Assembly: GCA_017552435.1 (NCBI GenBank)
Contig: JAFZPZ010000027.1
Span: 20,544-84,543 of the forward strand
DNA length: 64,000 bases
Source: Bacteroidaceae bacterium
GTDB lineage: Bacteria; Bacteroidota; Bacteroidia; Bacteroidales; Bacteroidaceae
Reading direction: 5' to 3'
In this document: positions 34,330 through 45,200 of the stretch, one piece after another
Numbering within the stretch: position 1 is the first letter of the stretch
Layout of the letters: the number at the start of each line of letters is the position of its first letter
Translations under genes and position numbers: made by a program
Notes under the pieces: model-generated
What the model saw: only the letters and a program-made list of their open reading frames with translations
Told to the model about the DNA's origin: nothing
Database searches by the model: none

Positions 34330-36579
34330 ATGAAAAGGATGTCTTGCCTGTGCTTGAAAGGTGCGAGGTCCCGCCTGCGCCCGAGCGATGCGAAGAGCTT
34401 TTGGGGTTGGCTTGTGAATGCCTTCAGAACGAACGCCAGTTTATCGCTCATCATTGCTGCGGCATTGTTGCTGGAGTTGTTATCAGCAGCACAGTACTAT
34501 TATTCACACCATCTGATGGAGGATGAGTTGGAGAAGCGTGCCGAGATGGAACTGACAACAAAAGCTATCATTGCGGACGGAATGATAAATAATTCGGAAC
34601 GATCCCTCAAGAGCCACATTATGGAGGTGAAGAAGAGCCTTGCCTATCCCGACTCCCTACCGGGCATCCTGGCATGGATTCTCAAGTTCTCTCCCAATCT
34701 GAGGGGATGCGGCATCGCATTCAATCCAGGCTACTACAAGGATAAAGATTACCTGTTCGAGCCATACGCGCTGAGAACAGACAGTGGCATCCAGCGCCTG
34801 CAAGTGGCCGGAGAAGGGTTCGACTACACAAAGGATGGCTTCTACAGGTACATCGAGGAGAAGAAGACTAACAGCTGGGTTGGGCCATACGACGACGCCT
34901 ATCTGAAGAAACAACTCATCACCTATGCCGTGCCTATCTACGAATTCACAGGAGACACGGTGGCTGTGCTCGGCATCGACATCGAAACCCAAAGGCTGAG
35001 CGATACGCTCAACTATAGGCACATCTATCCGTCGTCGTTCGACCTCCTGCTCACAAAGGATGGCCAACTGATAGCAGGCCCACGTGACCCCAGCTTGAAT
35101 AAGAAGGTGGAAGACGTAATCCGTGTCATCAATGACAGCACAATCAAGAAATCTTGGATTAAAGAGAGCAGAATGCACACGACTTCCTATTATGACGAGG
35201 AGGCAGGCGACGAAATGTCCATCTTCTTTGCCAACATAAAGGAAGACCCGCATTGGCAGATTGCCGTAGTGTGCTATGACGACGAGGTATATGGTTCGCT
35301 CAGGGCACTGCGGATTCGTTTACTTCTGCTTTCCATGCTGGCTTTCGGCATACTGCTATTCATTGTGGGATTCTTTGCGAGGAACGAGGTGAAACTGAAA
35401 CAGAAGACTCTAGAGGAAGAGCGCATAGCAAGCGAGTTGCGTGTGGCCAGTCAGATACAGCAGAGCATGTTGCCCCCCAGCCACCTGCAAACAGACGATG
35501 TGAATATCAGCGCTTCGCTGGTGCCGGCCCGTGAGGTGGGCGGCGACCTCTATGACTACTTCATCCGCGACGAGAAGTTGTTCTTCTGTATTGGCGATGT
35601 CAGCGGCAAGGGTGCACCATCGGCCATGCTGATGGCTGTAACCCGTGCGCTGTTCCGTTCAGCATCGGCTCATGAGAGTGTTCCCTCTCGTATCATGCAG
35701 TCTATCAATGAGACTATCTCTCAAGGGAATGAATCAAATATGTTCGTCACCCTATTCATTGGCGTACTCGATCTGCCCACAGGCCGCCTGCGTTATTGCG
35801 ATGCCGGTCACGACGCTCCTATTATAATTGAGAATGGGAAATTGACTATTGATAATTGTAATCCACATCTTCCCATCGGTGTGTTCGATGACGTGAAGTT
35901 TGGCCTGCAGGAGACTCAGCTACAGCCCGGCAGCACCATCTTCCTTTATACCGACGGACTGACGGAGGCGAAGAACGAGGAGCGCAAGCAATTCGGTCTG
36001 GAGCGCGTAGAGTCGGTACTCGGTACCCAGGTCGCCAAGCAGCCCCAGGAGATACTTGAACAGGTCACTGAGGCCGTCCACGGATTTGTGAAGAATGCAG
36101 AGCAGAGCGACGACCTGACAATGCTCGCAATCCGCTATACCCCCAAACAGTTTAAGAGCAAGTTGACGGAGACACTTGTGCTGAAAAACGATGTCCATGA
36201 GGTCTCGCGCTTCAGCAGTTTTATAAAGCAGGCAATGGAGAAATTGAATATTGAGAAGTCACTGGCCCGCAGGTTGCGACTCGCCGTCGAAGAGGCGGTG
36301 GTAAATGTCATCGATTATGCTTATCCTGCCTGCACCGAGGGTGAAATTACGGTCAGAATTATGTCCGACGGCCAGAGACTCCATTGTCAGATAATAGACT
36401 CTGGTGTACCCTTTGACCCTACAGCGAAGGAAAAGGCCGACACCTCACTCTCGGCCGAAGACCGCCAGATAGGTGGATTGGGCATCCTGCTGGTGCGCGA
36501 GCTAATGGACAGCATTAACTATGAACGAACTGACGGCAGGAACATCCTGACGCTCATCAAAAGGATTGGAAAACAGTAA
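34330..36579 (+). CDS. Membrane sensor fused to SpoIIE phosphatase and RsbW-like ATPase domain
   Basis: This 749-residue protein appears to combine the two enzymes of a partner-switching module. Two membrane segments (about residues 36-55 and 325-345) flank an extracytoplasmic sensor with Cache-like features (WVGPYDDAYLKKQLITYAVP). A short coiled coil leads to a PP2C-type SpoIIE domain (about 385-600) with VPAREVGGDLYDYF, IGDVSGKGAPSAM, CDAGHDAPIII and QSDDLTMLAI. An HATPase_c domain like RsbW/SpoIIAB (about 610-745) has RLAVEEAVVNVIDYAYP (N box) and GGLGILLVRELMD. The two activities are expected to dephosphorylate and phosphorylate the downstream STAS protein. A heptamer array encodes about residues 499-510. 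Confidence 0.9.
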   Translation: MKRMSCLCLKGARSRLRPSDAKSFWGWLVNAFRTNASLSLIIAAALLLELLSAAQYYYSHHLMEDELEKRAEMELTTKAIIADGMINNSERSLKSHIMEVKKSLAYPDSLPGILAWILKFSPNLRGCGIAFNPGYYKDKDYLFEPYALRTDSGIQRLQVAGEGFDYTKDGFYRYIEEKKTNSWVGPYDDAYLKKQLITYAVPIYEFTGDTVAVLGIDIETQRLSDTLNYRHIYPSSFDLLLTKDGQLIAGPRDPSLNKKVEDVIRVINDSTIKKSWIKESRMHTTSYYDEEAGDEMSIFFANIKEDPHWQIAVVCYDDEVYGSLRALRIRLLLLSMLAFGILLFIVGFFARNEVKLKQKTLEEERIASELRVASQIQQSMLPPSHLQTDDVNISASLVPAREVGGDLYDYFIRDEKLFFCIGDVSGKGAPSAMLMAVTRALFRSASAHESVPSRIMQSINETISQGNESNMFVTLFIGVLDLPTGRLRYCDAGHDAPIIIENGKLTIDNCNPHLPIGVFDDVKFGLQETQLQPGSTIFLYTDGLTEAKNEERKQFGLERVESVLGTQVAKQPQEILEQVTEAVHGFVKNAEQSDDLTMLAIRYTPKQFKSKLTETLVLKNDVHEVSRFSSFIKQAMEKLNIEKSLARRLRLAVEEAVVNVIDYAYPACTEGEITVRIMSDGQRLHCQIIDSGVPFDPTAKEKADTSLSAEDRQIGGLGILLVRELMDSINYERTDGRNILTLIKRIGKQ
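35824..35858 (+). repeat. Heptamer array inside the SpoIIE domain
   Basis: Five diverged units of ATAATTG type are read in frame as ENGKLTIDNC, in a loop between conserved phosphatase motifs. Confidence 0.75.
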
Positions 36580-36618
36580 ACAAGTAAATAGCAAATCATT
36601 AAATCGTAAATTACAAAG

Positions 36619-36921
36619 ATGGACACAAGAATTGAAGAGACCGAAGGCAGGTATGTTGCCATATTAGAGGGAGAAATGGATACGGCCGCCGCAGTTGAGG
36701 CCGAAGAAGTGCTGAAACCACTCTATGAGGCTGGTGGCAAGGATGTAGTTATCGACTGCACTGGGCTGGAATATATCGCTTCCAGCGGCCTTCGCATCCT
36801 GCTAAGCATTTTGAAGGGCGCAAAAACCAGCGGTAGCCGCGTGGTGTTGCGTGGCGTGAACGACGATATCAAGAATGTTTTCAAACTGACAGGCTTCATC
36901 AGTATCTTCGAGTTTGAATAA
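36619..36921 (+). CDS. STAS-domain anti-sigma factor antagonist (RsbV/SpoIIAA-like)
   Basis: This is a single STAS domain of 100 residues. The core DCTGLEYIASSGLRILLS carries the Ser (Ser56, just before Gly) that partner kinases phosphorylate in SpoIIAA and RsbV. It lies 39 nt after the sensor phosphatase/ATPase and is presumably its substrate. When unphosphorylated, such proteins bind and sequester the ATPase domain. Bacteroidetes do not have SigB, so the output may be another sigma factor or a non-sigma partner. No obvious output regulator is encoded nearby. Confidence 0.92.
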   Translation: MDTRIEETEGRYVAILEGEMDTAAAVEAEEVLKPLYEAGGKDVVIDCTGLEYIASSGLRILLSILKGAKTSGSRVVLRGVNDDIKNVFKLTGFISIFEFE

Positions 36922-36946
36922 TGATATGGGAAGATATAATACAGTA

Positions 36947-39196
36947 ATGAGACGTTTTTTGTTTAGCATTGCATTGATCACTCTGCACTCTGTGCTCTTT
37001 ACTTTTGCAGGTCAGGCGCAGACTGATTCTACAATTGTAGAAAGCCGTCAGGCCGATGATCGCAATGTGATGCTCGATGCCTCGGCGTCGGCCAAGCCAC
37101 GTGACATCCCTATCGGACTTCCCGGCGAGACGGGTGGCACCATGATTATGGAGGATGGTATGCCGGTGGCATCTACGTGGAGCCCCGTCTATCCATACGT
37201 CCATTGGGCGGGTGGCAGCAGCTACGCCGACGTGGGACTTATGGGCATTGAGGAGACCGCACTAAGAACCGGCGTACTGGGATTCTCCGTGGGCAGCCAT
37301 ACGGTCCTTGGTACAGATTCGCTGCACGGCACGTTGAGCGCTAAGACCAACAACGATGGACTGATTCTCCTGGACGGCAACCTGAACGGTGCCCTGGCCC
37401 GCGGATGGTATTTTACTGTCGGGGCCTATGCCAATTTGGACCCTACATCGGTGCATCCCAAGCATGTCACTTTTGTCAACAACACCCAGATATACAAAGC
37501 CGGACTGACATACCGCTGGGGGCGTTCGGAGGCATCGCTGCTATATAAACTTACGGTGAACCGCGACGGCCTGTTTGGTTGCGACCGGGCACCGTTCATC
37601 TACAACGGCGACGGAAGCATAGGCCAACTGAACGGCTTCCGTTTGGGACGCGACTCTTATATGCCCACTGATGTGGCATTCACTTACATGGATTTGGAGA
37701 ACGGGCAGCTTGTCAGCACAAACATCAACGACGAGAACCGGCGCTTCATCCACGACCTGACGTTTATGATGACTAATCGGCTGAACGACGCTTGGAGTGT
37801 GGAAAGCCGTCTACATCTGACGGGAACAAAGGACATGGCTATGATAGGATTTTCCGAGACGGGGATAGACCAGATCTCAGCCGGACGGGATGCCCAAGGA
37901 CGGCGCGTCACCACAGCTGATGGCTGCGACTATACCGGCCTAATGCAGCAGCGGCTGCTGTTTGCCCAGCACTTCGATTTCTTCGAAACGCTGGCGCAGA
38001 GCGAACTGGTCCGCAGGAAGCATGGCCGCCAGACGAATCTGGGAATAGGGTATTGGTTTTCGTACCAATATGCCAGGGCGGCCACTGTGACCATGGCCCA
38101 GTGCGTGGAAAACGACCCCAGAAGGCTGATGGTGGACGGTCAGCGCCAGTGGGACTACAACAGTTCGGCTAATTACGGACGGGGTCGTGAGCACTTCCTG
38201 AGTTTCTATGCCATGGAGGACTGGCAGGTGGCGCCCAAGTTGAACCTCTACTATGGGCTGCGGGCAGAGCTGTTCCACAGCGACTATGACCTGGCTGTGA
38301 ACTACATGGACGGCCAGACCAACAATTCGCGGCACAGCGGATTCTATACGGCTGACGGCACGGTGAGCATCAGCAACCACAGGCGGACAAAGATGAACAT
38401 CACAGGTGTGGCGCGTGCCAACTACAGGCTGGCAGGTCCCCTCTTCCTCTCGGGGGAATACATCTATCTGAATCAGCAGCGGCGCTTCGACCAGTTCCGT
38501 TTCGAGACGATGCCCAGCGACAGACCCTACGTGAAGCAGCTTCTGCGCTTCGGCGTCAGCTACGAGAAGGCGTGGCTGCGGGCATCGGCCATGCTCAGTT
38601 ACATCAACAGCAGAAATATTGGTTCCACTCAGTATTTCACCAAGCAAATAAATGGCGTCAGCGAGACACAGGGAAAGAATACCACGTATGACATCGGTAC
38701 TCTGGGTATTACGGCCGATGCTACAGCCACATGGGACGGCTTGGCCATGCATGTGCTTGCCACGTATCAGGAACCCCGGTACCGCAACTTCTGTGTTCCC
38801 CTCACCTTCAGCGACGGTTCGACAGTGGTCCTGGACTATAATAGCAACTATGTGACGGGAATGTCCAGGGTGCTGCTGGAACTGGACCCCAGCTACCGCC
38901 TTGGTGACTGGCGGCTTTGGTTCAGTGCACGCTACTACAGTCGGCAGTACGCATCGCTGGTGGGCAACGTTTATTTCGACGGTCACTGGGAGACGTTTGC
39001 CGGACTGGACTGGACCGCCACCCAGCGACTCTCGCTGGGGCTGTCCGTTACCAACCTCTTCTGCCAGAGCGGAGCCAATGGCAGTATAGCAGCAGCCAAT
39101 ACCATCACAGACAATTCGTTGCTGCAGGGCTATTGTACCGCGGGCACCTTCATCCGCCCTTTCACGGTCAGCCTTTCGGCCACCTATAAATTCTAA
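36947..39196 (+). CDS. TonB-dependent-receptor-like outer-membrane barrel
   Basis: This is an exported outer-membrane protein with a signal peptide (MRRFLFSIALITL...FAGQAQ) and a C-terminus ending in aromatic SLSATYKF, as barrels do. The first about 120 mature residues (DIPIGLPGETGGTMIMEDG, then DSLHGTLSAKT) resemble a TonB-receptor plug. The rest alternates as in beta strands, with YxLxGPLFLSGEY and ITDNSLLQGY-like turns. I chose the third in-frame ATG because it starts the signal peptide. The earlier ATG at 36914 overlaps the STAS gene. It lies 22 nt before the NRPS and could import a cognate compound or export the product. Confidence 0.78.
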   Translation: MRRFLFSIALITLHSVLFTFAGQAQTDSTIVESRQADDRNVMLDASASAKPRDIPIGLPGETGGTMIMEDGMPVASTWSPVYPYVHWAGGSSYADVGLMGIEETALRTGVLGFSVGSHTVLGTDSLHGTLSAKTNNDGLILLDGNLNGALARGWYFTVGAYANLDPTSVHPKHVTFVNNTQIYKAGLTYRWGRSEASLLYKLTVNRDGLFGCDRAPFIYNGDGSIGQLNGFRLGRDSYMPTDVAFTYMDLENGQLVSTNINDENRRFIHDLTFMMTNRLNDAWSVESRLHLTGTKDMAMIGFSETGIDQISAGRDAQGRRVTTADGCDYTGLMQQRLLFAQHFDFFETLAQSELVRRKHGRQTNLGIGYWFSYQYARAATVTMAQCVENDPRRLMVDGQRQWDYNSSANYGRGREHFLSFYAMEDWQVAPKLNLYYGLRAELFHSDYDLAVNYMDGQTNNSRHSGFYTADGTVSISNHRRTKMNITGVARANYRLAGPLFLSGEYIYLNQQRRFDQFRFETMPSDRPYVKQLLRFGVSYEKAWLRASAMLSYINSRNIGSTQYFTKQINGVSETQGKNTTYDIGTLGITADATATWDGLAMHVLATYQEPRYRNFCVPLTFSDGSTVVLDYNSNYVTGMSRVLLELDPSYRLGDWRLWFSARYYSRQYASLVGNVYFDGHWETFAGLDWTATQRLSLGLSVTNLFCQSGANGSIAAANTITDNSLLQGYCTAGTFIRPFTVSLSATYKF

Positions 39197-39218
39197 AAAA
39201 TAACTCATTTCCACAAAT

Positions 39219-42200
39219 ATGAAAACTTTCGCACCATTATCAAAAGTACAATATGGTCTGTACGTAGAGTGTGTAGCACACCAAGGAGAGGCATGTTATA
39301 ACTTGCCCTATTTATATGTTCTCGACGGTACTTTGGACGAGGAGAAGCTTTGCCGGGCCATCGAAACCGCCGTGGCAGCGCATCCGACGCTGTTCACACG
39401 TATAGAGCTGAACGATCAGGGCGATCCCCTGCAAACTGTCGATGATACAGAGACGTTCAAGTTGAACGTTGAATATATTGAGAATTTAGGGCTGGAAGGA
39501 AAATCTTTCAACTCTCAACTCTCAACACTCAACTATCTCATTGTTCCCTTCAATATCTACGAGGACCGTCTCTTCCATATCCGGTTGCTCAGAGATAAGG
39601 AGCATTTCTATTTTTTCCTCGACATTCACCATATTATCGGCGATGGCACCACGCTGAAAGTGATGCTGGCGGATCTTGAGAAGGCATACGCAGGCGAGGC
39701 GCTTGAACCAGAGGCCATGACAATGGCTGAAGTGGCCTTGGCTGAAGAAGCACTGCGCAAGACGTCAGCCTTTGAAGAAGGTAAGCAATGGTATGCCCAG
39801 AACTTCGACTGCAGCGACTGCTATACGCCATTGATGCCCGACCTTGACGACCCCGTACATTCAGAGGCCTCGATGGTGCGGACGCTTGGTATTGATATGG
39901 CGCGGGTAGATCAGTTCTGCAAGGACAACGGCATCTTCAAGAGCAACTTCTTCACGACAGCCTACAGTTTCCTGTTGGCCCGATACAACAACGAACAGGA
40001 GTCGCTGTTCACCACCATCTATAACGGCCGCACCGACAAGCGTTTCCTGCATTCTGTAGGTATGACGGTGAAGACGCTGCCCGTGTATGCCAAGTTCGAC
40101 AACGAGACCAAGGTGCTCGACTATCTGAAAGCCGGTCAGGACCAGATGGGCGGAGTGCGCAAGCACGAGGCATACGCCTTCAGCGATGTGGTCAACGACC
40201 TCGGTCTGCAGAGCAACACGATGTTCGCCTGGCACGGCATGATGTTTGCCGACGAACAGCTCTGCGGCAAACCCATGAAGACCATCCGCCTCTGTAACAG
40301 CACGCTGGAGGCTTCGCTCTATCTGAAAGCCTTTATCCTGAATGGCAAATATCAGATCAAAGCAGAATACAACAGCAACGAGTATTCCGAGGCGCTGATC
40401 AGCCAGTTCTTAGAGAGCTACGAGGCCGTGGTGGAGGGATTCCTTACCAAGGAGTATCTGCGCGATGTGAACATCACTACGACTTCTCAGATAGTGTTGC
40501 TCGACAGCTTCAACGATACCGACAGGCCCTACGACGACACCCAGACCGTGGTATCACTGTTCCGTCGCCAGGTCAAGGCCACGCCAGATGCAGAGGCCGT
40601 AGTGTTCAAAGACCATCGCTATACCTACGCACAGGTAGATGAAATAAGTGACCGCCTTGCAGGTTATATCGCATCGAAGGGGCTTGGCGTGGGTGATGCC
40701 GTGTCCATTATTATTCCTCGCTGCGAATGGATGGTTATCGCCTCCTTCGGTATTCTGAAAGCCGGCTGTGCCTATCAGCCCCTCGACCCCAGCTATCCCA
40801 AGGAGCGTCTGAACTTCATGGTGAAGGATGCTGCAGCAAAGTTGCTGATTGCCGACGAGGAGCTGCGCGACTTAGTAGACGAATACCAAGGCGAAGTGCT
40901 GCTGACGAAAGACATCCAAAATATCGAAATATCGGAATGTCAACATGTCGAAATAAAACCATCAGACCGTTTCATCCTGCTCTATACCAGCGGATCGACA
41001 GGCGTTCCAAAGGGCTGTCAGCTGACGCATGGCAACCTGGTGTGCTACTGCAACTGGTATTGGAAATACTATGCGCTGAAGCCAGAGCACAACGTAGCCG
41101 AATATGCCAGCTACGGCTTCGACGTACACCAAGAGGGTATCTATCCGCCACTGACCGGCGGTGCCACCGTACACATCATCCCTGAGGAGCTGCGACTGGA
41201 CCTCGTATCGCTCAACGACTATCTGGAGCGCGAACACATCACCCATACCTTCATGACGACACAGGTGGGTTATCAGTTTGCGACAAACATAGAGAATCAC
41301 TCCCTGATTCACATGTCAGTGGCTGGTGAGAAGTTGGCAAGTATCGCTCCACCAGCTGGCTATCAGTTGCACAACGGCTATGGTCCTACAGAGGCCACTA
41401 TCATCATTACTGTCTATCCCGTCACGAAGAAGAATGCGGACGTGCCCATTGGCAAACCGTTGGACAACGTAAAACTCTATGTAGTCGACCAGCAGGGACG
41501 CCGTCTGCCTGTGGGCGCTTTGGGCGAGCTGTGGGCAGCCGGACCACAAGTGGCACTCGGTTACCTGAACCGACCGGACAAGAACGCAGAGGTATTCATT
41601 CAGAATCCCTTCACCACCGAAGAGAAATACATCCGCGCTTATCGCACTGGTGATATCGTACGTTACCTGCCCGATGGCAACATCCAGTTTGTGGGCCGTA
41701 AAGACGGACAGGTGAAGATTCGTGGCTTCCGCATCGAGTTGAAAGAGGTGGAGGCTGTCATCCGCGAGTTCCCCGGCATCAAGGACGCTACCGTACAGGC
41801 TTTCGACGACGAAAATGGCGGCAAGTTCATCGCTGCTTATATCGTCAGCGACTCTGAAATCGATATTGAGGCGCTCAACGACTTCATTCTCGACCAAAAG
41901 CCGCCGTATATGGTTCCTGCTGTGACGATGCAGATCGACGCTATTCCGCTGAACCAGAATCAGAAGGTGAACAAGAAGGCTTTGCCAAAACCTGTTAAGT
42001 CTGCTGCGACTGAGTCGCAACAAGCGATACAGGCCCCGATGAACGTCCTTGAACAAGAACTTCACGAGATGATTGCGGGTATCATTAACCATTCCGATTT
42101 TGGTATCACTACCGTACTTGGCTTTGCGGGCCTGACCTCCATCTCAGCCATCAAACTCGCCGTACAGGTGAACAAGCGCTATGGCATCACGCTCGATGCG

Positions 42201-45200
42201 AAGTCGCTGGTGAAGAGCGGTACGTTGCAGAGCATTGAGAATGAGATACTGGAGCAGATGCTCAATGGACAATTGAAAATTGACAATGGACAATTGGACA
42301 GCGTCCCTCATAATTCTCAATTATCAATTGTCAATTGTCAATTGGAGTCTGCCCCTCTGTCCTTTGCCCAGCAGGGTGTATTTACCGAGTGCCAAGCCAA
42401 TCCTGACGCGGTTCAGTACAATATACCTATTGCACTCCATTTCCCGAAAGAGATTGGAGAAGAGCAACTGGCCGATGCCGTGCGCAAGGTGGTTGACGCA
42501 CATCCGTATATCCTGTGCCACTTTGTGGCCGACGGTGACAACGGGATCATCCAGGAACCCATTCCAGACTTTACACTCGACATACCCGTCAAGACCATGA
42601 CGGCCGATGAGTTGGAAGCCTATAAAAAGGAGTTTGTACGTCCTTTTGATTTAGAAAAAGGACCCTGCGTGAGATTTGAGATTGTTAAAACCGACAAGCT
42701 GACACTGCTGGCTGACACGCATCATCTGGTCAGCGACGGTGCTTCTGTCGACCTGCTCATCACGCAACTCACCCAGGCCCTAGACGGGACTGTTCCCCAA
42801 AGGGAGGACTACACCTACTACGACTTCGTACGCGACGAAGAGATTACTCCTGAGACAGAGCGTTTCTTCGAACAGCAGATGGCAGAGGTCGAGGAACCTA
42901 CACAGCTGATTCCTGACGTGTTTGTACAGAACCTGCCGCATATCCAGAAGAGCGTGTTTGTTGCCACTGACATCCAGGCTGTCAAGGCGTTTGCCCAGAA
43001 AAACGGCATTACGCCTGCTGCTGTCTATCTCGGAGCAAGCTTCATCACATTTGGCCGTTACGTATGCGAAGATCTGGTGTCCATCGTGACCGTATCAAAC
43101 GGAAGAAGCAATATAAAGGTATGGAACACCATGGGAATGTTCGTTAATACACTCCCACTCGTGACAACACTCGACAATCACGAAAAGACGGCAGACTTCC
43201 TACGTCGTGTGTCGCAGAACTTCTCAGACACCATCGAACACGAGAACTATCCCTTTGCACGTATCGCCAGCCGTTACGACTTCCATCCCCAGATATCCTA
43301 TGCCTATCAGATTGGTGTGCTGAATGACTATCGCACCAAGTACGGTGCTGTTGAGATGGAAGGACTGGCCCTTGAACTGGCGAAGCTTCCTGTTGCCGTT
43401 TATATTGTAGGCACGGAGGGTGACGCCCGGATTAAGGTAGACTACGATACAGCCCTGTTCAGCGAGGAGATGATGACGGGACTTGCCAAGAGCATAGACA
43501 ACGTGGTTAGCACGCTGATGGAAAGCGAGAACCTATCGGAGGTAAGCCTCACCGGAAAAGAAGAATGGAAGATGCTGGACAGCTTCAACGCCGACTGGGA
43601 TCTGGATTTCGATAAGACCGACACGGTAGTGAGCGTATTCCGTCGCAATGCCAAGAACCAGCCCGACAAAGTGGCTGCAGTATTTAAGGACAAGGCATAT
43701 ACATATAGAGAGTTAGACAAATTGACTGACCAGTTGGCTGCAAAATTGTATGCTCATGCCTGTCAGGCAACGGGAAAGACGGTTCTTGCGGAGGAAGTAA
43801 TTTCCATTCTACTCAACCGAAACGAGAACGTGTTCATCCTGCCTCTGGCTGCTGTCAAGGCAGGACTGGCTTACGAGCCATTAGACCCCAGCTATCCCAA
43901 GGAGCGTCTCAACTTCATGGTGAAAGATGCTGGTGCCTGCCTGCTTGTGGCCGAGGAAAGCCTGCTGGGACTGGTGGATGAATATGAAGGCCCGACAGTA
44001 ACAGTCGAGGAACTTTATGCATCGCCTGACCTCACAGCAGATAATTGTCAATTATCAATTGTCAATTGTCAATTAAAACCATCTGATTTGCTCATCATGC
44101 TCTACACCTCTGGTTCAACAGGCCTACCAAAGGGTTGTCAGATAGAGCACCGCAACATGGTGGCTTATGCCCATGGTGTGAGAAATGATTTCTACAGACG
44201 TGACGACAGAATAGCTGCTTACGCCTCATTCGGTTTCGACGTGAACATGTCGGATGTATTCTGTACCTTACTCAATGGCGGTACCGTATATCTGATTCCA
44301 GAAGAGATCCGTATGAACCTGGATGCATTGGCCAGATATTTCGACGAAGCAGGCATCACAGCCCTGCTGCTGACCACGCAGGTGGGAGTGCAGTTCCTCC
44401 AGAACTATCCGCAGCTGAAGACATTGCGCATGCTGGTGATGGGTGGTGAGAAGCTGCCCGCCGTGGATCCCTCACGCCTCAGCTATACGATTGTCAACGG
44501 CTACGGACCTACGGAAAACTGCTGTGGCGTCAGCTTGTTCCCCATCCGCGCATGGGAGCCCAACATCCCTATCGGAAAGCCCATGGCCACCATCCACGGA
44601 TATGTCTTGGACAAGTCCGGACACCGGCTTCCTGCCGGCGCTGCTGGAGAATACTGTCTCTCTGGACCACAGGTCAGCCGAGGTTATCTGAATCGCCCCG
44701 ACAAGACGGCTGAGGCCTACGAATCCAGCCCCTTCGATGAGTTCCGCATGTACCATACCGGCGATATCGTGAGATACCGTCAGAATGGCGACGTGGAGTT
44801 TGTGGGCCGTAAGGACGGACAGGTGAAGATCCGTGGTTTCCGCATCGAGACCAAGGAGGTGGAAGCTGTCATCCGAGGCTTTAGCGGCATCAGCGATGTG
44901 ACTGTACAGGCTTATGACTATGAGGGAGGCGGCAAATACCTCGCAGCCTTTGTGGTAAGCAATAACACCATCGACATCGACGCGCTCAGGGAGTTTATCA
45001 AGAGTCAGAAACCTGCCTATATGGTACCCGCTGCCATCGTACAGATTGAAAAGATACCTCTGACGGTGAACCAGAAAGTCGATAAGAAAGCACTTCCCGA
45101 GCCGAGGCTCCAGAAGGCAGCCTACGTGGCTCCGAAAGGAAAGACAGAGAAGGACTTCTGCGCCATCTTCGAAGAGGTGCTTGGCGTTGAGCGTGTGAGT

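Noticed and set aside
36914-36946. Earlier ATG for the TonB-receptor-like gene
   Set aside because: It would overlap the STAS gene and put 11 polar residues before the signal peptide. The ATG at 36947 gives a normal signal sequence.
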